A stretch of 39,261 bases of DNA from Elusimicrobiota bacterium (GCA_016788905.1 JAEURZ010000003.1:1-39261), one strand, 5' to 3'; shown: positions 1 through 7,871, numbered from the stretch's first letter. Notes: a model not told the origin generated them from the sequence alone. Made by a program: numbers and translations.

Positions 1-660
1 TCAAAACAAATTGACTTTTTTAATATGGCACTGAATGTGAGAAACGCTCTCGGTTCCCCTATGCAAGCCGTCAAAGCATCAAGATTTGGTTCCAGTTCAT
101 CTTCCCCGTGTCTTGTCCTTGGAACTAAATACAACGGGACCACAGTGGCTATAAATTACGATCCAATCAAAAACACAAGTGGGAGTTTCACAGGTGATGG
201 TAGGGAATTATTACTTAGAAATGGGTTTGTAATCTTGACGCCGAATTCGGCGGAAACCGGATTCCATAAAATCATGACAGTGACGGATGGTAATGTGAGC
301 ATGGAAAGCGCATATAACCAAACAACCGCAAGCGCGGCAAATGTAAACGTCGATGCGACGGGTAACCTTAAAAGGTCCACATCATCCGCCCGATATAAAA
401 CAGACATTAAGCCATATGAAAAAGGCATGGAACACCTTGAGAAACTAAACCCTGTATCGTTTAAATCATTGAAAGAAGAAGACGGGCGGGAATTCGCTGG
501 GCTCATAGCCGAAGAAGTGGACGCCTTAGGGATGAAAGAGTTTGTCGAGTATGACAAAGATGGAAGGCCGGATGCCTTGTATTACCAGAACATGATCGCC
601 CTACTGATTAATTCAGTCAAGGAATTGAAAGCGCGGCTTGATAAAGCCGGGATAAAGTAA
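1..660 (+). CDS. Phage tail spike/fibre, C-terminal part with S74 chaperone domain
   Basis: The frame is open from the first base, so this is the 3' part (219 codons) of a longer gene; the ATG at 25 is probably internal. The last ~95 residues read as a Peptidase_S74 intramolecular chaperone, which helps phage spikes trimerise and then cleaves itself off. Its hallmark is visible: a Ser and a Lys five residues apart in S-S-A-R-Y-K (codons 382-399), followed by the typical D-I-K-P-Y and F-A-G-L-I-A-E-E-V motifs and an ending with Y-x-N-M-I-A-L-L-I and a coiled coil. The upstream part is Ser/Thr/Gly-rich, as in beta-helical fibres. It is the first gene of the prophage's right end. Family assignment is firm; the receptor is unknown. 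Confidence 0.88.
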   Translation, partial: SKQIDFFNMALNVRNALGSPMQAVKASRFGSSSSSPCLVLGTKYNGTTVAINYDPIKNTSGSFTGDGRELLLRNGFVILTPNSAETGFHKIMTVTDGNVSMESAYNQTTASAANVNVDATGNLKRSTSSARYKTDIKPYEKGMEHLEKLNPVSFKSLKEEDGREFAGLIAEEVDALGMKEFVEYDKDGRPDALYYQNMIALLINSVKELKARLDKAGIK

Positions 661-688
661 TCGGATCTTAAAAACACAGGAGAATACC

Positions 689-994
689 ATGTCAACATAC
701 AACATACGTCAATATGATGCGTTCGGGATTAAATTAAGAGATAACAGCCAGGCCCAGCTGTCCGTTAGTGGGACGGCCGCGCAAACCGGAGTTTTTGCTT
801 CCGATGGAATGTATGACATGTGGGCGGACATCGACGTTTTCGTTAAAGTCGCTCCCACGGCGAACGACGTTACGACATCGACGGGATACCTCATCCGTGC
901 GAACAATACCGTGCCCGTGTTGGTTGGAGACGGCGACAGAATCGGAGCCATTGCGGCCGGATCGGGAACGCTTCGATTCCACAAAGTTAGCTAA
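689..994 (+). CDS. Small phage structural protein, unknown
   Basis: A 101-residue protein with an AGGAGA ribosome-binding site 5 bases before its ATG. It has no signal peptide or membrane segment. The sequence is rich in Thr, Val, Asp and Gly and looks like an all-beta domain, with alternating hydrophobic strands such as G-Y-L-I-R-A and V-P-V-L-V-G-D-G-D-R-I-G-A-I near the end. Its position between two tail-fibre genes suggests a small head/tail decoration or fibre-associated protein. That role is inferred only from position; I do not recognise the family. Confidence 0.7.
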   Translation: MSTYNIRQYDAFGIKLRDNSQAQLSVSGTAAQTGVFASDGMYDMWADIDVFVKVAPTANDVTTSTGYLIRANNTVPVLVGDGDRIGAIAAGSGTLRFHKVS

Positions 995-1004
995 GGAGAT
1001 TTCA

Positions 1005-3326
1005 ATGCGATTACGACAACGGTCTGGAATTACTGGCCCTAATGGGGCGTCACTAGAATATCCTCTTAGCACGGCGCGTTTCATCGCTCCGCTTAAGAAC
1101 ACTCTAATTCCGTCGGCTGGCTACGGCCCAGCTACGTTCACGCGGACGACCACGGCGACATACTTCGACAACGAAGGCATGTTAAAAGAAGTCCGTGCTG
1201 GTGCGGCTAGGTTTACAGGGGCAAGGCGAGTTAGTAATTCTTTTTCTTCTTCTGAGAATTTTACTACCTCTGAATTTTCAACATTGCGTTGCTCTGTCGC
1301 TATAGATAGCACGGTAGAAGGACCGTTGCCAACTATTAACAAGATAGTTGAAGATAACACAACTAATTCACACTTGATTATCTCTTCTGGTAAATGGTTA
1401 GTTAATAGAGCGATGACAGCGTCTTGCTATGTAAAGAAAGGGACAGCTCTCAAAGTATATATTGGAAGCACAACATCAGCGATAGGATGTTTCTTTAACC
1501 TTGACACTGGTTCTGTCGAGGGGACGATTGGATCTGCGTCCTGTTCAATATTATCTATAGGAGATGGATGGTATAGAATATATGTAACGATTACACCCCC
1601 AGTAACAGGAACTTTTGCTTTTGGCATATACAAGACATTTAACGCAGTATGGAATACTGCCACCAATTACACGGGAAGTAGTGAATTCGTTTATGCTACT
1701 GGGCTTCAAATTGAAGACGTTACCGGACAAGCAGACCAGAGCGCCAGCGAGTATGTTCATTCGGGCAGGGATAATACTAATTACTTAACTTATACTGATG
1801 ACTTTGCCTCAAGCGCATGGATTAATACAAACATAACAATTACAAAAAATGCGATTGCAAACCCGATAGACGGACGAGTAAATGCAACTAAGGTTGAGGC
1901 TTCCGCCACTGCTTCCGGTACAGCATGCCGAGCAACTACAGCAGGGATAGCAGTATCTACGGGTATGACAGCGTGTATTTATGCGAAAAAAGGATCTGGT
2001 GCAAATCACGCTAACATATTTAACCTATACAACCTAACATCTGGTAGCACAATTATTTATGCCTCATTAAATTACGACACAGGGTTCGTGACAGGAGTAG
2101 GTGCAACAGCAACCGACTTAGGTAACGGATGGTGGTTTGTTGTTCTCAGCTCTGCGACAGGTTTTTCTACTGGGGACGTGGTTCGTCTTTTTGTCGGGTA
2201 TCCATCAATATCTGCTAATGCTGGGGAACATGCCTATTTCTATGGTCCTACTATTATGCGTGGTGTAGTAGCTACCCCATCATACACGCCAGTCGGTGCG
2301 GCCTATGATCCACATGGTTCAGGGGTTGATGGCGTGAAATACTTCAACACCAACAAAGACGGAACGCCTATCGCCTCTGGATATCTAAAAGGATATCTAA
2401 ACGAGGGTGCTAGAACGAATAATCTATTGTGGTGTCGTGACCTGACAAATGCGGCGTGGGTTAAGACTACCATGACAACCGCTCTTACTTCTACAGGGAT
2501 TGATGGTCAAGCGAGTGCGTCAACACTGTTAACGGCGACTGCTGGAAATGCAACATGTTTACAAACATTCACGATGGCATCGGCGGCGAGGACATTTTCG
2601 GCGTACGTTAAGCGGATTACAGGAACGGGAACGGTTAATATTACGCGAGATAACGGAACAAGTTGGACGGATATTACAGCTTTGTTATCAACGTCGGCTT
2701 ATACACGTGTGAATATTCTTGGAACGTCTGTTACAAATCCTACGTGTGGGTTTCGGATAGTTACTAATGGCGACGCTATCGACGTTGATTATTGTCAGGA
2801 TGAATCAGATTCTTTTGCAACTAATCCTATCTCAACCACTACCGTAGCGGTTACAAGAAATTCTGATTTGCTTTATTATTATTCTGCAAACAATATATCA
2901 TTCACTGCAGGGTCTGCTTTATGTAACTTTTCCACAGAGGATGCCGGATCATTAACTAGTAGACAGATGACTACTCTTGCTACTGAAACTAACGGCAAGA
3001 TAATTTACAGTAATCCGGGAGATTCTCATGGACTGATCCGTACATATGATGGTACTAATGTTTTGAGTAGTTTAGGTACATTTCGGAACGATAGAATACT
3101 TAAAAAAGCCACAGTCAGTTGGAGTGGAACAACATTAACAAATATTAGCGAAGGATCTCTGTCAGTTTCTTCTGGTGCTTTTAATGGAACTATGGGGAGT
3201 GGATCATATTTATATATTGGAACGTTTTCAACTGCAACCGGTTCTGTCCTTTTTGGAAATATAAAAGATGTTTATATTTGGTCGAATGCTTTAACTAATA
3301 ATCAAATGCGTCAAATAGTAGCGTAA
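1005..3326 (+). CDS. Large phage tail protein with repeated carbohydrate-binding-like modules
   Basis: The open frame runs further upstream, but the ATG at 1005 has a strong AAGGAGA site 6 bases before it and begins just after the stop of the previous gene, so it is taken as the start (773 residues). Near residue 45 is the phage-fibre signature T-F-T-R-T-T-T-A-T-Y-F-D-N-E-G. The pattern 'N-x-x-x-x-(D/E)-x-x-x-S/N-x-x-W' recurs with following beta-rich segments at about residues 75-230, 250-420 and 465-620, the last opening with E-G-A-R-T-N-N-L-L. These resemble jelly-roll CBM-like modules. The C-terminus ends like a LamG/concanavalin-type fold (F-G-N-I-K-D-V-Y-I-W-S-N-A-L). It probably binds surface glycans of the host. 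AT-rich codon use sets it apart from the host genes. Confidence 0.8.
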   Translation: MRLRQRSGITGPNGASLEYPLSTARFIAPLKNTLIPSAGYGPATFTRTTTATYFDNEGMLKEVRAGAARFTGARRVSNSFSSSENFTTSEFSTLRCSVAIDSTVEGPLPTINKIVEDNTTNSHLIISSGKWLVNRAMTASCYVKKGTALKVYIGSTTSAIGCFFNLDTGSVEGTIGSASCSILSIGDGWYRIYVTITPPVTGTFAFGIYKTFNAVWNTATNYTGSSEFVYATGLQIEDVTGQADQSASEYVHSGRDNTNYLTYTDDFASSAWINTNITITKNAIANPIDGRVNATKVEASATASGTACRATTAGIAVSTGMTACIYAKKGSGANHANIFNLYNLTSGSTIIYASLNYDTGFVTGVGATATDLGNGWWFVVLSSATGFSTGDVVRLFVGYPSISANAGEHAYFYGPTIMRGVVATPSYTPVGAAYDPHGSGVDGVKYFNTNKDGTPIASGYLKGYLNEGARTNNLLWCRDLTNAAWVKTTMTTALTSTGIDGQASASTLLTATAGNATCLQTFTMASAARTFSAYVKRITGTGTVNITRDNGTSWTDITALLSTSAYTRVNILGTSVTNPTCGFRIVTNGDAIDVDYCQDESDSFATNPISTTTVAVTRNSDLLYYYSANNISFTAGSALCNFSTEDAGSLTSRQMTTLATETNGKIIYSNPGDSHGLIRTYDGTNVLSSLGTFRNDRILKKATVSWSGTTLTNISEGSLSVSSGAFNGTMGSGSYLYIGTFSTATGSVLFGNIKDVYIWSNALTNNQMRQIVA

Positions 3327-3335
3327 GGGGGAACA

Positions 3336-3587
3336 ATGAGAAACTACATAGCAACACTTAATAACATGGTGTTTGTCCCTCCTGGGAGCATTTACAGGGG
3401 GAGCAAGAAATTTGACTTCATTGTGGACGATGACAAGTTGCCGGAAGTCTGCAAAGAAAAGCTGTTAGAGGTTGACGAAACTGCGGCGGTAAAGTTTAAA
3501 AAAGGTGGGGAGAGTACAAAGACAAGAACCGAATTAAAGAAAGCCGGACAGCCAGAAGGTAAGGGCAAACCGCCAAAGGTGAGATAA
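3336..3587 (+). CDS. Small prophage protein, unknown
   Basis: An 83-residue protein whose ATG follows a GGGGGAA site 9 bases after the previous stop. The N-terminal half (to about residue 45) looks folded (M-V-F-V-P-P-G-S-I-Y-R-G); the last 30 residues are Lys, Gly and Pro rich and probably disordered. The stop codon overlaps the next start in TAATG, so the two are translationally coupled. No family recognised; location within the tail-to-lysis stretch is the only clue. Confidence 0.65.
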   Translation: MRNYIATLNNMVFVPPGSIYRGSKKFDFIVDDDKLPEVCKEKLLEVDETAAVKFKKGGESTKTRTELKKAGQPEGKGKPPKVR

Positions 3588-3805
3588 TGAAAAGAATAAT
3601 TTATGAGCCAGGCGTTGATGAGTATATCCCCGAAGGTGGTGTTTATTACAATCTTCCTGTTATGAACAAAGACGTGATAGACATTATTGTTGAAGATGAC
3701 TTTGAGACGACGGGAACGGTTTACTACGATAGCGTGTTACAGCCAACATTGACGGAGCCGTTCAAACATCATTTCGCGGGGTGGGAACCCGTTGTAGTCG
3801 TCTAA
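3587..3805 (+). CDS. Small acidic prophage protein, unknown
   Basis: A 72-residue acidic protein that starts on the overlapping TAATG at the end of the preceding small gene. It contains no membrane segment and no motif I recognise. Strands such as V-I-D-I-I-V-E-D-D and a C-terminal W-E-P-V-V-V-V suggest a small beta fold. Coupling to the 83-residue gene suggests that the pair acts together; nothing more can be said. Confidence 0.62.
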   Translation: MKRIIYEPGVDEYIPEGGVYYNLPVMNKDVIDIIVEDDFETTGTVYYDSVLQPTLTEPFKHHFAGWEPVVVV

Positions 3806-3813
3806 TAGTCTAA

Positions 3814-4200
3814 ATGGCGAACCAGGACACCGGGGAACCGGACGATGAACAGTGGCCGTCTAAGCTATGGAAGGCCATTAATATAAACATGAACAAAAAC
3901 GAATTGATTGAAGCACGTATGAACACGGTGGAGAACGCCATGGAGGATACCGGGCGGCGGAACGCGGATATCCACCGGAAACTGGAAACGATCACAGACA
4001 AACTAGAGCTTGTTTTGATAAACCAAGAAAAGGCATCTATAAGGATAGAGAATAACAAGCGCGAGATTGAGAGATTGTGGGCATTCCCGTTGAAAATAAC
4101 GGCTGTGATTGTTGCGGTCGGCGGGGCGTCGGCGGTGGTGTTTCAATTCGTTACTTGGCTTATGTCAAATTCCAGCGTAGGTAAAATGCCTAACCATTAA
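3814..4200 (+). CDS. Holin-like coiled-coil membrane protein
   Basis: A 128-residue protein with a charged N-terminus, a long heptad-like coiled coil (about residues 28-88, with N-K-R-E-I-E-R-L-W at its end) and one hydrophobic segment near residues 92-117 (P-L-K-I-T-A-V-I-V-A-V-G-G). A coiled coil followed by a C-terminal membrane anchor is the layout of XhlA-like phage proteins that work with holins. It lies at the start of the lysis stretch and one base before the next gene. The fold is read from the sequence; the lysis role is inferred from location. Confidence 0.65.
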   Translation: MANQDTGEPDDEQWPSKLWKAININMNKNELIEARMNTVENAMEDTGRRNADIHRKLETITDKLELVLINQEKASIRIENNKREIERLWAFPLKITAVIVAVGGASAVVFQFVTWLMSNSSVGKMPNH

Positions 4201-4201
4201 T

Positions 4202-4609
4202 ATGAAAAAGTTCATCCTTAAATCTATTCATGTGATTTTGGCTCTACTCGGATTTGTTATCTGGGGAGTGGCAAACGCATTTTATTCAGTATGTATAGGA
4301 TTGTCATTGATTGCGGACCGTGTAATTCCAGGAGCGAGCAAGGGGAATTGTTGGTCATATACGTTTGCGCGATGGTGGAAATATGGGGGATATCTTGCAA
4401 TCCGGAAGGCGGACGGTAATGGATTTATGAAATTCCTCCCTCTCCCCCATGTCCTATGGCTGAAACGGATTGATTGGAAATTCGCAGATGTCGAACAGCT
4501 TATTCCTAAAGTCAGGAAACATTCAAAATGGTTCCCGTGGTATTCGATCTATTTTGACGGGAAAGTAATAAATAAAGAGTTCAGGCACGACGCGACAATA
4601 CCACAATGA
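4202..4609 (+). CDS. Membrane-anchored prophage protein, unknown
   Basis: A 135-residue protein with an N-terminal hydrophobic segment (about residues 5-38, broken around A-N-A-F-Y-S) and a basic, Trp/Tyr-rich remainder (W-S-Y-T-F-A-R-W-W-K-Y-G-G-Y). It begins one base after the coiled-coil protein's stop and its own stop overlaps the next start (ATGA). Such small membrane proteins next to endolysins often belong to lysis or superinfection exclusion, but no family is recognised here. Confidence 0.6.
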   Translation: MKKFILKSIHVILALLGFVIWGVANAFYSVCIGLSLIADRVIPGASKGNCWSYTFARWWKYGGYLAIRKADGNGFMKFLPLPHVLWLKRIDWKFADVEQLIPKVRKHSKWFPWYSIYFDGKVINKEFRHDATIPQ

Positions 4610-4797
4610 TAGAGGGGTCTCCCATTCAAATTTGTGGGCAATGTGGTAGCCCTGAATTTTCGATGATAACTAAGACTTGCCCTCAGTGCGAACGTGACGC
4701 ATGGGCCATTTATTCGACGATCCGGAGGCCGACAGATGGAACCCTTAAAGAGCCGATCCAACCAGAAGAAATATATAATCCTCCATCACAGTGTTAG
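4606..4797 (+). CDS. Small zinc-ribbon protein
   Basis: A 63-residue frame starting on an ATGA overlap with the preceding gene. Two CxxC pairs, I-C-G-Q-C-G (near residue 10) and C-P-Q-C-E-R (near residue 30), form a plausible four-cysteine zinc ribbon. Its 3' part overlaps the first 62 bases of the amidase gene in another frame. The coupling and the cysteine pattern support a real gene; the function is unknown. It could also be a translational leader for the amidase. Confidence 0.55.
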   Translation: MIEGSPIQICGQCGSPEFSMITKTCPQCERDAWAIYSTIRRPTDGTLKEPIQPEEIYNPPSQC

Positions 4798-5209
4798 CGC
4801 GGACCACCCAACACTTTCTAACGTCGGGGCCATTCGGAACTACCACGTAAACGTTAATGGGTGGGTGGACGTCGGATACCATTTCCTTTTGGACCGAATC
4901 AACGGGCACCTCGAAATCGTTTGTGGCCGGATGCTGGACGAGCGCGGGGCGCACTGTAAAGAGCTTGACTTTAACGCATCAGGGATTGGGATATGCGTAA
5001 TTGGGAACTTCGACCAAGAGCCGCCACCGCTGGACACACTTGCCACATTAAGACACCTTTGCAGATCACTTATGAACCAGAACATCATCACGGCAGACAG
5101 GGTCCTTGGGCACCGGGAAGCGCAGGCCATGGGTGGCGTCCCCGTTGAGCAAAGGAAATCGTGCCCTGGCAAGGCGTGGGACATGGGCGCATTCCGAGAT
5201 TCGCTATGA
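4736..5209 (+). CDS. Prophage endolysin, N-acetylmuramoyl-L-alanine amidase
   Basis: A zinc amidase of the Amidase_2/T7-lysozyme family that cuts the bond between N-acetylmuramic acid and the peptide stem of peptidoglycan, for host lysis. The frame extends upstream, but the ATG at 4736 follows a GGAGG by 8 bases and gives the usual length (157 residues). Family hallmarks: I-I-L-H-H-S (first zinc His, ~residue 17), G-Y-H-F-L-L-D (catalytic Tyr region), G-I-G-I-C-V-I-G-N-F, L-G-H-R-E (second His) and K-S-C-P-G-K (third ligand Cys with the Lys). There is no signal peptide, so export needs a holin. The stop overlaps the next start as ATGA. Confidence 0.92.
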   Translation: MEPLKSRSNQKKYIILHHSVSADHPTLSNVGAIRNYHVNVNGWVDVGYHFLLDRINGHLEIVCGRMLDERGAHCKELDFNASGIGICVIGNFDQEPPPLDTLATLRHLCRSLMNQNIITADRVLGHREAQAMGGVPVEQRKSCPGKAWDMGAFRDSL

Positions 5210-5427
5210 GTAAACTTGGTGAGATCATCCTCTTTGAAGAATCTCGAAAGGTAGGATTCGGATTTCACATTTACGTCGTTTCTACCGCCCTTTTAATCGC
5301 AAAGCTAATATCTCCAAACGAATGGCTAACATGCATTTTCCTCGCGTCTACATTGATCGGCGGGGGGACGGTTATCGACACCTATCTCAAGGGGAAAAAT
5401 GGTTCTACTCCTCCTGAAAAGCATTAA
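5206..5427 (+). CDS. Small two-helix membrane protein, candidate holin
   Basis: A 73-residue protein starting at an ATGA overlap with the endolysin stop; the longer in-frame extension upstream lies inside the endolysin and is rejected. Two hydrophobic segments are visible at about residues 17-36 and 40-58, with a charged hydrophilic tail (K-G-K-N-G-S). Size, two membrane helices and direct coupling to the endolysin suggest a holin, or an antiholin partner of the coiled-coil protein at 3814-4200. No specific family recognised. Confidence 0.65.
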   Translation: MSKLGEIILFEESRKVGFGFHIYVVSTALLIAKLISPNEWLTCIFLASTLIGGGTVIDTYLKGKNGSTPPEKH

Positions 5428-5881
5428 CAAGATAGGATGGAAGCGCGTTGGGGCCATAGGGGCCGCCGGGGCTTTCGTCCTTCTCCTGATTTACTGCTAC
5501 CTCCAACACATCGCCCTTAAACAAAACCAGCTAATTTACCAGAATCCAGCGGTGGTTGAGAAGGTGAAGACCGTTCGAGTTGAGGGACCAGTTCGCATCG
5601 TTACCCGTACCATCGAAACCCCTGGGAGGGTTGAGAGGGTGGTGACGGAGGAGCGGGGACCTGTTTCAGTTATTAAGGAATCCTTAAGAGATGAGACCCC
5701 GGTATTTCCGCCAGTCCCGCGCTCTGATAGGTGGATTGCCGGGATTGCGGGGAACCCGTTTAGCTACCGGGATTCCAGGTATTGGGCGGGGTATGCGGGG
5801 TATTCGTTTCGGAATAGGTTTGACCTTATGGGCGGGGTGAATTCAGGGCGTCCTTCGGTTCTTTTTACCATTAGATTTTAG
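5399..5881 (+). CDS. Spanin-like membrane protein at the end of the lysis module
   Basis: A 160-residue protein whose ATG lies 29 bases inside the previous gene. It has one N-terminal membrane helix (about residues 15-34, A-G-A-F-V-L-L-L-I-Y-C-Y), then a charged stretch with V-E-K-V-K-T-V-R-V-E-G-P-V-R, then an aromatic/Gly-rich C-terminus ending in the alternating pattern L-F-T-I-R-F. Its place as last gene after endolysin and holin fits an Rz-like spanin spanning the periplasm. The C-terminus resembles one or two strands of an outer-membrane barrel, which is not the typical Rz coiled coil. The role is therefore an inference. Confidence 0.6.
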   Translation: MVLLLLKSINKIGWKRVGAIGAAGAFVLLLIYCYLQHIALKQNQLIYQNPAVVEKVKTVRVEGPVRIVTRTIETPGRVERVVTEERGPVSVIKESLRDETPVFPPVPRSDRWIAGIAGNPFSYRDSRYWAGYAGYSFRNRFDLMGGVNSGRPSVLFTIRF

Positions 5882-5981
5882 TGGGGAGAATGGTGGGGAC
5901 TTTGTGGGAAAGGTGGTGGCTGGTGGTGGTGTATGTTGGAAATTTGGGAATTGCGGATTTTGGGTTTTAGCGAAGAATCCC

Positions 5982-6008
5982 GGCCCGTCTTCCGTCGAAG
6001 ATCGGGCC
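5982..6008 (-). terminator. Hairpin after tRNA-Leu, possible weak terminator
   Basis: GGCCCG-TCTTC pairs with GAAGA-T-CGGGCC across a CGTC loop, with a one-base bulge. It lies 24 bases beyond the 3' end of tRNA-Leu and before the prophage genes. On the - strand it is followed only by a short, mixed T stretch, so it would be a weak intrinsic terminator for the pgk-secG-tRNA transcript. Confidence 0.35.
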
Positions 6009-6031
6009 TGCCGTCGATCTCATGTCCAGCG

Positions 6032-6113
6032 TGCGCGGGGGGGGACTTGAACCCCCACGCCTCTCGGCTTACGCACCTCAAGCGTACGCGTCTGCCAATT
6101 TCGCCACCCGCGC
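6032..6113 (-). tRNA. tRNA-Leu (anticodon GAG)
   Basis: Reading the - strand, the 7-bp acceptor stem GCGCGGG/CCCGCGC, a D-arm with AATTGGCAG, the anticodon loop CTTGAGGT (anticodon GAG), a short class II variable arm and the T-arm GGGGGTTCAAGTCCCCC are all present. Length is 82 bases with discriminator A; CCA is not encoded. The acceptor stem continues outward as perfect pairing (6023-6039 with 6107-6123). The order secG then tRNA-Leu(GAG) is the same as secG-leuU in E. coli. The prophage lies directly beyond its 3' end. Confidence 0.93.
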
Positions 6114-6138
6114 ACGCTGGACACGAAAAATCAGGATG

Positions 6139-6525
6139 TCATTTTTTCGTTGGGGGTTCCGCCGTTTTGGGTGCGGTTGGGAGTGTTGTCTTCTCCGCGG
6201 GCACGGCCGTTCCTTTAGGTGTCGTCTCCGCTTCCGTCACATTTTCCTGAGACGTCGGAATGGCAAACTCCCGTGTCACTGTTCGAACGCCTCTCCGTGA
6301 CCCCAAATAAGTTAAAAAGAGGGACGAAATGAAAAAAGCCACGGCAAACCCCGTTGTGACCTTTCGAATAAATTGAGACCCGGAGGGGGCCGAAAAAACA
6401 GCGTCGCTTCCCCCTCCCCCGAAAATACCGGAAAATCCTGCTCCTTTCCCTGACTGCAAGAGAACCACCAAAATGACCAAAACGCACGCCACCACATGGA
6501 TTGAAAGAATAACACTAAAGAGCAT
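6139..6525 (-). CDS. secG: Preprotein translocase subunit SecG
   Basis: SecG is the small accessory subunit of the SecYEG channel in the inner membrane and improves SecA-driven translocation. The frame is open far upstream through pgk, but the protein starts at the ATG at 6525, 10 bases after the pgk stop, giving M-L-F-S-V-I-L-S. Two membrane helices (about residues 3-23 and 56-74) flank the family signature L-L-Q-S-G-K-G-A-G-F-S-G. At 128 residues it is slightly longer than E. coli SecG, with a Thr/Pro/Glu/Lys-rich C-terminal tail. It sits between pgk and tRNA-Leu, a common neighbourhood. Confidence 0.93.
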   Translation of the reverse strand: MLFSVILSIHVVACVLVILVVLLQSGKGAGFSGIFGGGGSDAVFSAPSGSQFIRKVTTGFAVAFFISSLFLTYLGSRRGVRTVTREFAIPTSQENVTEAETTPKGTAVPAEKTTLPTAPKTAEPPTKK

Positions 6526-6535
6526 GGGAAGTCCC

Positions 6536-7723
6536 CTAGTTGAGGGCGGACACGCCCGGGAGTTCCTTTCCTTCCAGGAACTCCAACGAGGCGCCGCCAC
6601 CCGTCGATATGTGTGAAATCTTTTCCGCCAGACCCGTGGATTGAACCGCCGCGACACTGTCCCCTCCGCCCACGACAACGGTGGTCCCTTTGGAGGCGGC
6701 GTCGGCAGCCAGTTTGGCGACTTCCCGTGTGCCACGCGCGTAACGGTCCACTTCGAAAATTCCCATGGGGCCGTTCCAGAAAATGGTTTTGGCTGAGGCA
6801 ATCGAAGCGGTAAGGTTTTGGATTGATTTGGTCGCGATATCCACCCCGATGAGATCATTAGGGATATTGGCGTCATCGGTTTCAATGGCGGAATCTGGGG
6901 CGTCAATGGAAGAAACGACCAAATGGTCTTTCGGCAGAAGGACCTTAACCCCTTTGGTTTCCGCGGAGAGGAGGAGCTTCTTTGCGGTTTCCGCTTTTTC
7001 GGCTTCCACGAGGGATTTCCCAATTTTTATCCCTTGGGATTTAAGGAAGGTGTAGGCCATGGCGCCGCCGATGACCAGGGTGTCCACCTTATCAAGGAGT
7101 TTTTCCAATACTTCGATTTTGTCCGAGACTTTTGCCCCGCCCACGATCGCCAGAAAGGGTTTCGCGGGGTTGTTTTTAATGCGGCCAAGAAATTCCAATT
7201 CTTTGAGGAGTAAGAAACCCGCCGCGCTGGGAAGAAGTTTTGGGATCCCCGCGGTGCTGGCGTGGGCCCGGTGGACCGCACCAAAGGCGTCTTGAACAAA
7301 GAGGTCCGCAAGGCCGGAAAGGGCTTTGGCAAAAGCGGGGTCGTTTTTCTCTTCTTCTCCGTGAAAACGCAGGTTTTCCAGGAGTAGGACATCACCGTCT
7401 TGAAGATTTTTCGAAGCCGATTCCGCGGCGGGCCCCACGCAATCGGCAGCAAACGCCACGGGTTTCTTAAGGATTTGAGAAAGGTGTTGTGCCACAGGAG
7501 CAAGGGTGTATTTGGGGTTGGCTGTGCCCTTGGGGCGCCCTAAATGGGAAACGAGGATAACCCGAGCACCGTTTTGTATCAAGTGGGTAATGGTCGGGAG
7601 CGCACCGCGGACCCGGGTGTCGTCTTTCACGACCCCTTTTTCCATAGGGACGTTGAAATCCACGCGAACCATGACGCGCTTGCCCTTCACATCCAAATCT
7701 TTCACTGATTTGAGCTGTCCCAT
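6536..7723 (-). CDS. pgk: Phosphoglycerate kinase
   Basis: It transfers phosphate from 1,3-bisphosphoglycerate to ADP in glycolysis; cytoplasmic. The 395-residue length is standard for bacterial enzymes. Diagnostic stretches include [11 protein letters not shown] near the N-terminus, [18 protein letters not shown] (nucleotide domain), [10 protein letters not shown] and the C-terminal G-G-G-D-S-V-A-A-V. The ATG at 7723 has a GGGAGG site 7 bases upstream and a good promoter (7759-7787) before it. It leads a pgk-secG-tRNA-Leu unit. Confidence 0.97.
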   Translation of the reverse strand: MGQLKSVKDLDVKGKRVMVRVDFNVPMEKGVVKDDTRVRGALPTITHLIQNGARVILVSHLGRPKGTANPKYTLAPVAQHLSQILKKPVAFAADCVGPAAESASKNLQDGDVLLLENLRFHGEEEKNDPAFAKALSGLADLFVQDAFGAVHRAHASTAGIPKLLPSAAGFLLLKELEFLGRIKNNPAKPFLAIVGGAKVSDKIEVLEKLLDKVDTLVIGGAMAYTFLKSQGIKIGKSLVEAEKAETAKKLLLSAETKGVKVLLPKDHLVVSSIDAPDSAIETDDANIPNDLIGVDIATKSIQNLTASIASAKTIFWNGPMGIFEVDRYARGTREVAKLAADAASKGTTVVVGGGDSVAAVQSTGLAEKISHISTGGGASLEFLEGKELPGVSALN

Positions 7724-7758
7724 ATTAAAACCTCCCCAGGATCGTTCAAGAAGTGGCT

Positions 7759-7787
7759 ATGCTACAATTCTCGATGGAAAATGTAAA
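7759..7787 (-). promoter_or_regulatory. Promoter of pgk-secG
   Basis: On the - strand, TTTACA (7787-7782) and TAGCAT (7764-7759) are separated by exactly 17 bases. They lie 36 bases upstream of the pgk start, as expected for a sigma-70 type promoter. This promoter is back to back with that of the Rrf2 regulator. Confidence 0.6.
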
Positions 7788-7791
7788 GGCC

Positions 7792-7830
7792 ACTAATCTT
7801 GACGAATTAGTCATATATCATGTAATATAC
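7792..7830 (+). promoter_or_regulatory. Promoter and candidate Rrf2/IscR operator of the suf operon
   Basis: TTGACG (7799-7804) and TAATAT (7823-7828), 18 bases apart, form a promoter 44 bases before the regulator gene. Overlapping the -35 is the inverted repeat TGAC-gaatta-GTCA (7800-7813), within a wider ACTAAT...ATTAGT repeat (7792-7811). TTGAC...AGTCA resembles the half-sites of IscR type 1 operators. Binding here would give autorepression of the regulator and the suf genes; it could also touch the divergent pgk promoter. The match is by eye. Confidence 0.55.
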
Positions 7831-7871
7831 CTCTGTAAGAGTAAGATTTCGATTTTTGAGGAGCCGGATTT

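Noticed and set aside
768-1004. N-terminal extension of the large tail protein reading through the previous gene
   Set aside because: It overlaps a well-supported gene in another frame, and the ATG at 1005 has a strong ribosome site directly after that gene's stop.
5933-6300. Overlapping + strand frames across tRNA-Leu and the secG end
   Set aside because: They run through a certain tRNA gene and antisense to secG.
6526-7023. Long frame upstream of secG within pgk on the - strand
   Set aside because: It lies antiphase inside pgk, which is certain; SecG begins naturally at 6525.
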